DNA from: Pseudoalteromonas prydzensis
Lineage (GTDB): Bacteria > Pseudomonadota > Gammaproteobacteria > Enterobacterales > Alteromonadaceae
Reading direction: 5' to 3'
Assembly (NCBI RefSeq): GCF_011050055.1
Contig: NZ_DRGM01000185.1
Span: 56,816-120,815, forward strand
DNA length: 64,000 bases
Shown: positions 20,001 to 28,034 of the stretch, piece after piece
Layout: each line of letters starts with the position of its first letter
Numbering within the stretch: position 1 is the stretch's first letter
Position numbers and translations under genes: made by a program
The notes under the pieces: generated by a model
The model's input: the letters and a program-made list of their open reading frames with translations, nothing else
The model's database searches: none
Told to the model about the DNA's origin: nothing

Positions 20001-20084
20001 GAGAAAGAATAATCCGCTATGTAATTTTATCTTTTTATTAATTATTTTGTTACTTTTTGCTTTTACCATTGTAACGTCTGACAC
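17070..20084 (-). CDS. TonB-dependent receptor with STN domain and internal second signal peptide
   Basis: A 1004-residue open frame for an outer-membrane TonB-dependent receptor. Residues 1-62 form an extended signal region (hydrophobic SIYGFLAVAPLALSF) and about 66-140 form an STN signalling domain (QFDIKAQRADLALIEFAKQTEQTVVFSF). Residues 149-173 (M-R-K-L-S-G-V to Q-V-A-N-A) look like a second complete signal peptide, followed by a TonB-box-like IEKIAIVGSR, the plug (RGLGPDQTLVLINGKRRH) and the barrel ending YVGAEYRF. An ATG at 19640 with AGGA about 11 bases upstream could start a normal 856-aa receptor. The substrate is unknown. The FecR and sigma genes upstream indicate FecA-type surface signalling. 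Whether translation starts at 20084, 19640 or both is open. Confidence 0.85.
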   Translation of the reverse strand: MSDVTMVKAKSNKIINKKIKLHSGLFFLNCLYKLRSNQTYSIYGFLAVAPLALSFNVQSAAVESQMIQFDIKAQRADLALIEFAKQTEQTVVFSFDLAKQYQAQSVYGYYTQLEALSNMLQQTELDAVVDQNGLLSIKLKQINRNDNNMRKLSGVSAAVLPLLMATNSQVANAQQQAAQENIEKIAIVGSRVAGRSVEDLPVPVDILSAEALENTGQTEVGRMLQAIAPSFNFSSSAISDGTDALRPATLRGLGPDQTLVLINGKRRHQASIIHINSSVGRGTAGTDMNAIPAAAIKRIEVLRDGAAAQYGSDAIAGVINIVLKDADEGGKAAVNYGQYSEGDGETVTVDFNKGFALGDDGYLNTTINYRDRAPTNRAGLHGSCQFYGCTELADGTLLAGDPRELTAPRDTFRIGDADSQQFALTVNTGYELAGGELYGFITYSTRDNESAAFFRENANGGGNPVLQDGDAVIPMGFLPKINTTIDDISYNFGFKKEFDNSSSLDLSYTYGENSIDYTTSDTINGSYANLLRYEQGLSADDIRATIPRQAYAYGMELSLQTINLDFTQDYDDFSLAMGAELRTDEYRILEGSEYAYRDYDTNNGVNIYDGMSGGIGSENAAGGTQGFGGSAPESSVDESRDVISFYLDAETYIIDDVIISGALRYDNYKGFGDTVNFKLAGNWSVTDDVSLRGAVSTGFRAPSMQQLYFNNISTQFVVGPNGNLVAEEVGTFRNDSTLAQSIGIPKLKEEKSQNLSMGIVYNVTDNINVTLDYYSIDIDDRIVISNRLGKGLADTLDAALVSSGAGAGQFFLNGADTETQGIDFVATWNTEGLGGTLDFTLAANFTETDVVDLFTPQGSGLETIPVEDVFSAQEISIIEEWQPQDRVNLSALYRLEDWTVNLSLNRYGEYTVEDGGRQTYGAEILTDIKVNYFVTDNLSLNIGANNLFDVYPDKNTIGNSRAGTIVDASGNTIVSSTGVFEYSRRSAPFGFNGAYYYVGAEYRF

Positions 20085-20099
20085 TTTTAATCAAAAAGC

Positions 20100-21176
20100 T
20101 TAGCTATGATCGGACTGTTTAAGGCTCACAATATGTTCACCTAAACGTTCATGCTCAATGGCTAAATTTAATCGTAAACTATCGAGCAACCCGACAATAT
20201 CCCCAGCTTTAAAAACACCCGCGACTTTTAATGAAGCTAAACTAGGATCTGCCAATTCAAAGCGTGTTGCGGTATAACGACTCACTTCTTGTAATGCATC
20301 ACTAAGCGGTTCGCCATTAAAAATTAACATCCCTTGTTGCCATGCCAAATCGCGTTGTACATCGTCTTGCGTTAAACGTGTAATTGGTTTTGTTATACTT
20401 TCTTTTATCAATGCTTTTTCACCAGAGATGACAATACTGGCATTAATATTTTTAACTTTTTCGGTATCATTACTGGCGTTTTGCAATTGTACAAAATCAT
20501 CCGCATTTACAGCGACTGAAGGGTCAGTGATCATTACTTTGCCTTCTGTTACTACTAATTCTAAATCAGATGCCGCATTACGTTGCACATTAAACACCGT
20601 TCCTAACGCTGTGAATGACTTATCACCCGCCATCACCGTAAAAGGACGTGCCGCATCTTTGGCAACATTAAAACGCCCTTCACCACGACTTAGGATCAGT
20701 TGGCGACGATTTTTTGTATATGCCACTTCCAATAAACTATTGGTATTAAGTTGCACTATTGTGCTGTCGGGTAATACAAACGTGGCTTGTTCACCCACTT
20801 TAGTGCGGTAAATTTTACTGTACTTGGCTTGTTCTTGTGGTGTTGTTGGCCAATGTTCAATACCAATAAACATAAAACTGGCAATCAGTAAGGCTGCAAA
20901 AATACTTGCTGCAATAGAGAAATTAGCGCCTTTGTGGGCTGGTTTATTAATACCATGCTTATTTGGGAATAAACTACTGAGCTCATTTAACACGCTTAAT
21001 TCGTCCCATAATTGGGCTAATTCGAATACCGCATCTTGATGGGCTTTATTTTCTTGCACCCAAAGCTGAAATTGCTGACGTTCTTGCGCTGATAAGCCTC
21101 GATCCATTGCACTGATCCAACGGCTCGCTGTTGCTTGAATAGCGTCTTTGGACGAAAACTGATGAATATTACTCAT
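20100..21176 (-). CDS. FecR-family anti-sigma/signal transducer
   Basis: A 358-residue FecR-type inner-membrane protein that passes the receptor signal to its ECF sigma factor. It has an N-terminal DUF4880 domain (about 12-55, ATASRWISAMDRGLSAQERQQFQLWV), one transmembrane helix (about 86-105), the FecR domain (about 120-220, with VGEQATFVLPDSTIVQLNTNS) and a C-terminal STN-like segment (about 285-350). It overlaps the sigma gene by 4 bases (ATGA) and lies 15 bases before the receptor frame, a classic three-gene operon. Confidence 0.92.
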   Translation of the reverse strand: MSNIHQFSSKDAIQATASRWISAMDRGLSAQERQQFQLWVQENKAHQDAVFELAQLWDELSVLNELSSLFPNKHGINKPAHKGANFSIAASIFAALLIASFMFIGIEHWPTTPQEQAKYSKIYRTKVGEQATFVLPDSTIVQLNTNSLLEVAYTKNRRQLILSRGEGRFNVAKDAARPFTVMAGDKSFTALGTVFNVQRNAASDLELVVTEGKVMITDPSVAVNADDFVQLQNASNDTEKVKNINASIVISGEKALIKESITKPITRLTQDDVQRDLAWQQGMLIFNGEPLSDALQEVSRYTATRFELADPSLASLKVAGVFKAGDIVGLLDSLRLNLAIEHERLGEHIVSLKQSDHS

Positions 21177-21730
21177 TTTCCCACCCTCCTGGCAGGTTTA
21201 ATAGTGGGATTGTGTTGCTCACCCAACTGTTCATGCTGCTGCATATAGTGCATCGACTGTAACAACCCTTTCGCGATATGTTTTTCAACCGTGCTTTCAC
21301 TTAACTTCATATGAGCGGCAATTTCTTTTTGGCTCATGCCATACACTTTCTTTAAAATAAAACATTTTCGTACTGGCTGGCTTAATTGCTCAGTTGCACG
21401 ACAAAATAATAAAAAGCGCTCTTTTGAGGTCACTTCATCCTCAAGTTGCATTGACTTCAACGACTGCTGATAATCATCCGAGGTGTCTAATGAGTCACAC
21501 TGTTGATTATCCCATTTTGCGATATGGTTAAGCGCTAAATGCTTGGCAGTTTTTAACATATAACTGCGTGCGTACTTTATATCTTGTTTTAAATCAGCCT
21601 GATAGCTTTTTACAAAGGTTTCTTGTACGATATCTTCTACATCATCTGGTTGCACAATACGAGAAACAAACCGACGCAACTGCGAGGACAACTCAAGAAA
21701 TGTAGTGGATAATGCAAGCTTGCGCGTCAT
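21173..21730 (-). CDS. ECF sigma factor (FecI-like)
   Basis: A 185-residue ECF sigma factor. Region 2 includes DDVEDIVQETFVKSYQ and region 4 has the helix-turn-helix MSQKEIAAHMKLSESTVEKHIAKGL. I place the start at the ATG at 21730 (MTRKLALSTTFLELSSQLRRFV), with AAAGG upstream. The open frame reaches 35 codons further, but that extension is low-complexity and lies before normal region 2. The family is FecI/RpoE-like, here paired with FecR and a receptor, so it presumably transcribes its own receptor when ligand is bound. Confidence 0.9.
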   Translation of the reverse strand: MTRKLALSTTFLELSSQLRRFVSRIVQPDDVEDIVQETFVKSYQADLKQDIKYARSYMLKTAKHLALNHIAKWDNQQCDSLDTSDDYQQSLKSMQLEDEVTSKERFLLFCRATEQLSQPVRKCFILKKVYGMSQKEIAAHMKLSESTVEKHIAKGLLQSMHYMQQHEQLGEQHNPTIKPARRVGK

Positions 21731-21971
21731 TATTGACTGTACCTTTGTTATTATTATTACGCTAAGAGTACGAGTTTTGACGACAATTACAAGCGCGATT
21801 GTTAATTTTGTGGTTATTAACGTTATTTCACTCACAAAGCACTTACAATAGTTTATTTTTCAGCTGCTGGTAAACTCAATAACGATGCCATAAACTCATA
21901 ACACACTTCAATTTTTCGTGTGATTAAGCTGTTTTAACCAACTCAAACCACATAGTCATGGCCGCTTAATT

Positions 21972-22574
21972 TTATTCCTGTAATTTAATACCGCTAATAA
22001 AAAATCGTGATGTTAAGTCAATTAGTTGCTCAATTTTTTCTTCATCAAGTGCTGGTTTCCACTGGATCACTTGCTCCCAGTAGGCCATTTTTTTTAGCCC
22101 ACCGTAGAAAAAGGCCGCCGCAATATCGGCGGGAATATCATTTAACACACCTGCCGCGTGTGCTTGTGCAAACCAGCCTTGCAATCCTTTGCCGCAATCT
22201 AAAAATTTAGCTTCTAGGCGCGCTGCTTGTTGTTTATCACGCATTGACTCAATGATCACAATACGCGACAAGGTTAAATAGTCTTCATCGCTGCCTAAAG
22301 AAAGAGACAAACGTGCAAGATCTTTTAGCTGCTCGTAAATTGGTACGTCGCTACGATAATGATAATTTTGTAACTGCTCAATACGCGACAGCAACAATAA
22401 CACTACATCATCAAACAAAGCTTGTTTATTGGCGTAATGTTTATAAAGTGTACGTTTAGAAACATTCGCTTTTTTCGCAATGGCTTCCATAGTCGTGCCC
22501 ACTAAGCCACGCTGTGCAAATTCTTCAATCGCAACGCACAATACATCGTTTTGTTTTGTATTATTTGGTTCCAT
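21972..22574 (-). CDS. TetR-family repressor of RND efflux operon
   Basis: A 200-residue TetR/AcrR regulator. The DNA-binding domain is near residues 10-55, with the helix-turn-helix TTMEAIAKKANVSKRTLYKHYANKQALFDD. The C-terminal region includes the AcrR-type end (FFYGGLKKMAYWEQVIQWKP). The start is the ATG at 22574, with GGGGGC upstream; the open frame extends 35 codons further through the operator dyad and is rejected. It diverges from the RND pair, so it very probably represses it and itself through the dyad at 22637-22691. Confidence 0.9.
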   Translation of the reverse strand: MEPNNTKQNDVLCVAIEEFAQRGLVGTTMEAIAKKANVSKRTLYKHYANKQALFDDVVLLLLSRIEQLQNYHYRSDVPIYEQLKDLARLSLSLGSDEDYLTLSRIVIIESMRDKQQAARLEAKFLDCGKGLQGWFAQAHAAGVLNDIPADIAAAFFYGGLKKMAYWEQVIQWKPALDEEKIEQLIDLTSRFFISGIKLQE

Positions 22575-22636
22575 ACTGCCCCCAATATTTATCCAAATAT
22601 TATACATGAATTTGCAATATAATCGTACTTTCGAAA

Positions 22637-22691
22637 AAGTAAACGCAAGTGTATACCTTAAACATGAATAGGTATACACTTGCGTTTACTT
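22637..22691. promoter_or_regulatory. Perfect 22-bp dyad operator between tetR and RND genes
   Basis: Two perfectly complementary 22-base arms (22637-22658 and 22670-22691) flank an 11-base spacer. The right arm reads AGGTATACACTTGCGTTTAC, then TT. It lies 63 bases upstream of the repressor ATG and about 120 bases upstream of the adaptor gene. The TATACACTTG-type sequence is like AcrR/TetR half-sites, so two repressor dimers may bind. A second small inverted repeat, GTTGAT-6-ATCAAC, lies at 22724-22741, nearer the efflux promoter. Confidence 0.75.
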
Positions 22692-22813
22692 AAGCTAAAT
22701 GGATTCTGCATTACGCAATTCAAGTTGATCATAAAATCAACACTGTGTCATGCTATTAACTTAGAAATCATTTACTATTATTCATACTTAACAATTGGAA
22801 CTGTGGAGTAATC

Positions 22814-24016
22814 ATGCGTCTGTCTTTCGCACCATCAAAATTATCTGTCTCTTTATTTTTATTGACCTCAGCCGCATTGCTACTGCAAGGCTGTAGTGAA
22901 GCCCCCAAAGCCGAGCAAGCAGCGATGCATCCGGCCGCCGTTGCCACTACAATTGCAAGCTATGAAGATGCTCCATTTACAATTGAACTGCCTGCGACCT
23001 TATCAGGCTCTAAAGAAGTGGAGGTTCGTGCCAGAGTAACAGGGATTTTAGAATCTCGTAACTTTGATGAAGGTCAGACCGTTAGCCAAGGGCAGTCGCT
23101 TTTCACAGTGGATTTAGCCCCGTATCAACTCGCTGTTGAGAGCGCGCAAGCCGCCTTAGACGGCGCACAAGCCTCATTAGTACAATCTGAGCGTGAGGTT
23201 ACACGTTTAGCAAAATTACGCGCTGACAAATCAGTATCGCAACGTGACTACGATAACGCCAGTTCTACTAATGATATTGCTAAGACCACTTTAGCGGCCG
23301 CTAAAGTGGCACTAAAAGAAGCCCAGCTCAATTTAGAGTATGCACAAGTAAAAGCCCCCGTTGCTGGGGTGATGGGCCGTGAATTTGTCTCTGAGGGCAC
23401 CTATGTTTCAGGCCCTGATTTACTACTAACGCAAATAACTCAACTTGATCCTATTCGGTTACGATTTGGTATTTCTGAGCGTGAGCAGTTACAAATGCGC
23501 CAAGATGTCGCGAATGGTTCATTAACCTTGCCAGAAAAAGGTCAATGGCACACGAGCATTAAATTACAAGACGGTTCACTCTCCAATAAAAGTGGCAAGG
23601 TTAACTTCTCTGATGTGCGGATTAACCCAAATACCGGCACCAGCGAACTGCAGGCCATTATCCCCAACACTGATTTTGAGCTTCGCCCAGGTCAGTTTGT
23701 GCGAGTGATGCTAAGTGGCGCGGTCCGTAAAAATGCCTTTGTTATTCCACAGCGTGCAGTGCTTGATAATGGCACCGGCAAGTTTGTTTATGTCGTAGCA
23801 AAAAATGAACAAGGCGACACGATTGCCCGCCCAGCCCCTGTTGAAGTAGGCGAATGGATCCAAAAGCCAGACAATCAAGGTGATAAAAACTTTTGGTTGA
23901 TTAAATCCGGCATACAGCAAGGCGATGAAGTCATAATTGATGGCATGGCAAAGATCTTCTTTCCTGGCATGCCAGTGGTCGTTAACAATGCAACACACAG
24001 CGTAAGCGCAGAATAG
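22814..24016 (+). CDS. RND efflux periplasmic adaptor (AcrA/MexA type)
   Basis: A 400-residue membrane fusion protein that bridges an RND pump and an outer-membrane channel. A lipoprotein signal ends in LLLQGC (C27), and the protein then shows the AcrA layout: barrel-sandwich halves (VEVRARVTGILESRNFDEGQTVSQGQ and VKAPVAGVMGREFVSEGTYV) around a helical hairpin (about 105-165), then the beta-barrel domain (LRFGISEREQ). Its stop is 14 bases before the pump gene, so they form an operon. No TolC-type gene is nearby. Confidence 0.95.
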   Translation: MRLSFAPSKLSVSLFLLTSAALLLQGCSEAPKAEQAAMHPAAVATTIASYEDAPFTIELPATLSGSKEVEVRARVTGILESRNFDEGQTVSQGQSLFTVDLAPYQLAVESAQAALDGAQASLVQSEREVTRLAKLRADKSVSQRDYDNASSTNDIAKTTLAAAKVALKEAQLNLEYAQVKAPVAGVMGREFVSEGTYVSGPDLLLTQITQLDPIRLRFGISEREQLQMRQDVANGSLTLPEKGQWHTSIKLQDGSLSNKSGKVNFSDVRINPNTGTSELQAIIPNTDFELRPGQFVRVMLSGAVRKNAFVIPQRAVLDNGTGKFVYVVAKNEQGDTIARPAPVEVGEWIQKPDNQGDKNFWLIKSGIQQGDEVIIDGMAKIFFPGMPVVVNNATHSVSAE

Positions 24017-24030
24017 GCGCAGGGAGTTTT

Positions 24031-27000
24031 ATGTTTTCTCGTTATTTTATCGACAGACCTATTTTTGCGTTTGTGATCTCTATTGTGATTGTTTTGGCGG
24101 GCCTGGCTGCTATGCGCAGCTTGCCGATCGCCCAATACCCTGAAATTGCCCCACCGGTTGTGCAAGTTACAGCAGCCTACCCAGGTGCATCAGCTGAAGT
24201 GCTGGAACAAACAGTCGCGGCGCCAATAGAAAATGCCATTACCGGTGTTGAAGGCATGATGTATATGTCTTCAACTTCTACCAGTTCTGGTGCAACTACT
24301 ATTGAAATAACCTTTGAGATTGGCACCGATATTGACCAAGCTGCGGTCAACGTCAATAACCGTGTCAAACAGGTTGAAGCCCGATTACCAGAAGAAACAC
24401 GCCGCCAAGGTGTGGTAGTACAAAAAGGTTCATCAAGCTTTTTACAAGTTCATGCGTTTTATTCGCCCGATGATAGCCGTGATAGTTTATGGACTTCAAA
24501 TTATGTCACGCTGAATATTTTAGACCGCATCAAGCGTATACCCGGTACGACTAGCGTACAAATCTTTGGTGCGAAAGATTACGCCATGCGTATTTGGCTG
24601 CGTCCTGATGTAATGAGCCAATTAGGTGTCACTGTTGAAGAAGTAGCGGGTGCAATTCGCAGCCAAAACTCACAATACGCGGCCGGCTCAATTGGCGCAA
24701 CTCCTACCTCGCAATCCGCGCAAGAACTGGTTTACAGCGTTACCGCGCAAGGGCGTTTATCTGAACCTGAGCAGTTTGAAGAAATCATTATTCGCTCAAA
24801 CTTGGATGGCAGTAGCTTACGCTTAAAAGATATTGCCCGTGTTGAGTTAGGCGCAAAAGACTATAACTTTAGAGGCACCATCAACGGCAAAGAAGCCGTG
24901 CTCCTTGGTATTTTCCTGCAACCTGGTGCCAATGCCCTTGATGTAGCAGCAGAAGTAAATGGCGTATTAGCAGAAGTTACCCAGCAATTCCCCACAGGGC
25001 TCGCTCACTTAAATTCTTACGATACCACCCGCTTTGTGGAAGTCTCAATTCGCGAAGTTGTCATAACGTTAATTGAAGCAATGGTGTTAGTGTTTTTAGT
25101 GGTATTTTTGTTTTTACAAAATTGGCGCGCAACGCTTATTCCAACCCTTGCCGTGCCGGTATCGCTACTTGGCACATTTGCGGGTATGTATATGCTCGGT
25201 TACTCAATTAACTCGCTGACCTTATTTGGTATGGTGCTGTCTATTGGTATCGTGGTGGATGACGCTATCGTGGTACTTGAAAATGTTGAACGTATCATGC
25301 ATGAAGAGCATGTTAGCGCCCATGAAGCCGCCATTAAAGCCATGAAAGAAGTATCTGGCCCTGTTGTTGCGATTGTGTTGGTGTTGTGCTCTGTGTTCGT
25401 GCCAATTGCCTTTTTAGGTGGCTTAACCGGTGAATTGTTCCGTCAGTTTGCAATTACTATCTCAATTGCAGTGAGCTTATCAGGCGTAGTCGCACTGACA
25501 ATGACGCCTGCTTTATGTGTACTTATTTTAAAACAAGAGCATAAACAAACCGCACGCTTCTTTTTATGGTTCAACCGTGTATTTACTAAAATTACCAGTA
25601 ACTATGTGGGTGCAGTAGGATTTATGGTGCGTCGCGGTGCATTGGGTTTATTACTAATGATTGGTATGGTGTCAATCACCATTGGACTTTGGAAAAACAC
25701 CCCTGGTTCGTTAGTGCCTGATGAAGACCAAGGCTACTATATTTCAGCGATTTTCTTACCTGATGGCTCATCCCTTGAGCGCACAGAAGAAGTAGTCGCT
25801 GAAGTAATTAGCGCCGTACAATCTAATCCTGCCAACGAAAATGTGGTGGCATTTACCGGCTTTGACTTTATTGGTGGCGGTTATAAAAACAGTGCCGCAA
25901 CCTTATTCGTCACCCAAAAACATTGGGATGAACGTGAGATTGATACTAAAAGCTTGGTTAATGAGCTGTTTATGAAAACTGCGCATATCAACGAAGCCTT
26001 AGTACTGGCGTTTAATCCCCCCGCTATTTTCGGCTTAGGCAATACTGGCGGCTTTGAGTTTTATATTCAAAACAAAGGCGCAGGTGGTCCAGAAAAGCTA
26101 CAACAAGCCATGGGATTAATGATGGCTGAAGCACAAAAAAGTCCAATTTTAAGTGGCCTGCAAACGTTATGGAGACCGAATGCGCCGCAACTTAAAGTGG
26201 ATGTTGACCGCGAACAAGCGCGTGCCATGGGCATTGAAGTTGACGATGCCTTCACCGCCCTTGCAGGCACACTCGGCACTTACTATGTTAATGATTTCAA
26301 TAAGTTTGGCCGAGCATGGCAAGTACTGATGTCGGCTGAAGCAGAGTTTAGAATGAAACCGGATGACATAGGCCGAATTTATGTGAAAAACAGCCAAGGT
26401 ACTATGGTGCCAATGTCGGCGTTTACTAACATAGAATACAGCCGCGGACCAGAAAGCCTGAATCGTTATAACAACCTGCCAGCGGTTAAATTGCTCGGTA
26501 ACGCCGCACCGGGTTACAGCTCAGGGCAAGCAATTGCTGAGGTTGAACGTATTGCGAAAGCCGTATTACCACCCGATATGACCTACGACTGGACCGGCTC
26601 TGCGTATCAAGAAAAACGCAGCTCAGGTACCACAGGAATTGCTTTAGGCCTTGCGGTGATCATGGTATTTTTAATCCTTGCAGCGCTGTATGAGCGTTGG
26701 TCATTACCGCTCTCGGTGATGTTAGCTTTGCCATTTGGTACCTTTGGTGCATTAGTGTCAATTTGGTTAGTCGGTATGACCAATGATGTCTACTTCCAAA
26801 TCGGCCTAGTGACGCTACTTGGCTTAGCCAGTAAGAACGCCATCTTGATTGTTGAATACGCCTTGATGAAACATCAACAAGGTTGGAGCGCAAGCGCTGC
26901 GGCACTTGAAGCTGCCCGCCTACGGTTTAGACCGATTATTATGACCTCATTGGCGTTTATTTTAGGCGTAGTGCCTTTGGTTATCAGTTCTGGAGCCGGT

Positions 27001-27204
27001 GCTGGCGCACGTCATAGTGTCGGTACTGGGGTTATGGGCGGGATGATGGCTGCAACATTCCTCGCAGTATTTTTTGTGCCACTGTTCTTTTACTGGCTGA
27101 CCGAGCGCAAATTAACAGAGCAACGCTCCCGTGCAGATTTAGCGGATGAAATCGCAGCTCACCATAAACGAGAGCATGTCGATACTCAAGAAGGTAATGT
27201 TTAA
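24031..27204 (+). CDS. RND multidrug efflux pump (AcrB/HAE1 type)
   Basis: A 1057-residue inner-membrane proton-drug antiporter of the HAE1 family (AcrB 1049 aa). The N-terminus MFSRYFIDRPIFAFVISIVIVLAG, the transmembrane-4 proton-relay pair D410-D411 in GIVVDDAIVVLENVER, and the late helix pair (LTLLGLASKNAILIVEYA and FRPIIMTSLAFILGVVPL) are all present. The substrate range is unknown. It is transcribed with the adaptor and followed by a strong terminator. Confidence 0.96.
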   Translation: MFSRYFIDRPIFAFVISIVIVLAGLAAMRSLPIAQYPEIAPPVVQVTAAYPGASAEVLEQTVAAPIENAITGVEGMMYMSSTSTSSGATTIEITFEIGTDIDQAAVNVNNRVKQVEARLPEETRRQGVVVQKGSSSFLQVHAFYSPDDSRDSLWTSNYVTLNILDRIKRIPGTTSVQIFGAKDYAMRIWLRPDVMSQLGVTVEEVAGAIRSQNSQYAAGSIGATPTSQSAQELVYSVTAQGRLSEPEQFEEIIIRSNLDGSSLRLKDIARVELGAKDYNFRGTINGKEAVLLGIFLQPGANALDVAAEVNGVLAEVTQQFPTGLAHLNSYDTTRFVEVSIREVVITLIEAMVLVFLVVFLFLQNWRATLIPTLAVPVSLLGTFAGMYMLGYSINSLTLFGMVLSIGIVVDDAIVVLENVERIMHEEHVSAHEAAIKAMKEVSGPVVAIVLVLCSVFVPIAFLGGLTGELFRQFAITISIAVSLSGVVALTMTPALCVLILKQEHKQTARFFLWFNRVFTKITSNYVGAVGFMVRRGALGLLLMIGMVSITIGLWKNTPGSLVPDEDQGYYISAIFLPDGSSLERTEEVVAEVISAVQSNPANENVVAFTGFDFIGGGYKNSAATLFVTQKHWDEREIDTKSLVNELFMKTAHINEALVLAFNPPAIFGLGNTGGFEFYIQNKGAGGPEKLQQAMGLMMAEAQKSPILSGLQTLWRPNAPQLKVDVDREQARAMGIEVDDAFTALAGTLGTYYVNDFNKFGRAWQVLMSAEAEFRMKPDDIGRIYVKNSQGTMVPMSAFTNIEYSRGPESLNRYNNLPAVKLLGNAAPGYSSGQAIAEVERIAKAVLPPDMTYDWTGSAYQEKRSSGTTGIALGLAVIMVFLILAALYERWSLPLSVMLALPFGTFGALVSIWLVGMTNDVYFQIGLVTLLGLASKNAILIVEYALMKHQQGWSASAAALEAARLRFRPIIMTSLAFILGVVPLVISSGAGAGARHSVGTGVMGGMMAATFLAVFFVPLFFYWLTERKLTEQRSRADLADEIAAHHKREHVDTQEGNV

Positions 27205-27223
27205 TTACTTACAACAAAAATAT

Positions 27224-27252
27224 AAGGGCAAACAGTAGTTTGCCCTTTTTTA
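27224..27252 (+). terminator. RND operon terminator
   Basis: Ten-bp perfect stem AAGGGCAAAC/GTTTGCCCTT (27224-27233, 27238-27247) with loop AGTA, then a T run. Confidence 0.9.
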
Positions 27253-27324
27253 TGGGCATTTGATAACTAGCAATTTTATGCCGTCGGCGCTACTATATTA
27301 ATTCGTGCGTCGAGGAGCCTAATT

Positions 27325-27966
27325 ATGAACAGTGAAAAATTAACCGAGTTTGAGCAGTACTTTCAAATAGATGAAAGTAACCGAGTCAATTTGTTTGCCG
27401 TTGATGATGATAAGGTGCCGACAACATTAGCGCAACTAGAAGCGGATATTCCCCCGTTATTTAAACTCGCCAATGAAGTTAGTGAGCTTGAACAAAGCTC
27501 CCTCAGACCACTGCGTAATTTAGGTGATTTAGCACAAGAACTCGTCGTGTTTTTGCAAGCGCAATCGCGCAAAATTGACCTAATAATGAGCCATATTTTA
27601 GCTTCAGAACAACCTGAAGATAACGCTATGTACTGTGATAGCTACGGCGGTGGTGGTGTCAAATTAACCGATACAAAAGCTTACTCAATTGGCCAAGCAT
27701 TTCGCACAAAATTGTTTTTACAACACGAAGCGTCAGCAATTTATTGTTACACCGAAGTGGTGGCCGTTAATAAAATTGACGATGAACACTATCAATACAC
27801 CTTACTATTTAAAGCTATCCGCGATACTGATCAAGAGCTTGTCGTGCGTGCCAGTTTACATGCACAAACTCGCCAGCTTAAGAAGCGCCAACAACAGCAA
27901 GCGGAGGAACAATCTTTCGAACAATTGAAAACTGACGAAGAAACACCGACAAAGCCTGAACAATAA
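27325..27966 (+). CDS. Atypical PilZ-like domain protein
   Basis: A 213-residue cytosolic protein. The N-terminal half (1-95) is helical and unrecognised. Residues about 103-190 resemble a PilZ beta-barrel (YCDSYGGGGVKLTDTKAYSIGQAFRTKLFL, then YTEVVAV and LLFKAIRDTDQELVVRASL). The usual c-di-GMP motif RxxxR is not visible, and the second motif is D-S-Y-G-G-G-G rather than D/NxSxxG. It may therefore not bind c-di-GMP. The tail is charged and low-complexity. It is a stand-alone gene before aguA. Confidence 0.55.
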   Translation: MNSEKLTEFEQYFQIDESNRVNLFAVDDDKVPTTLAQLEADIPPLFKLANEVSELEQSSLRPLRNLGDLAQELVVFLQAQSRKIDLIMSHILASEQPEDNAMYCDSYGGGGVKLTDTKAYSIGQAFRTKLFLQHEASAIYCYTEVVAVNKIDDEHYQYTLLFKAIRDTDQELVVRASLHAQTRQLKKRQQQQAEEQSFEQLKTDEETPTKPEQ

Positions 27967-28034
27967 CCATGAAAAAGCTGACATCTGCGGCTGAAATGCT
28001 AAACTAGCCGCACCTTTGTTTGTTTATTAAATTC

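Noticed and set aside
24031..27204. Efflux operon as a recent acquisition
   Set aside because: Composition looks like its surroundings, and regulator, dyad and terminator form a tidy native unit.
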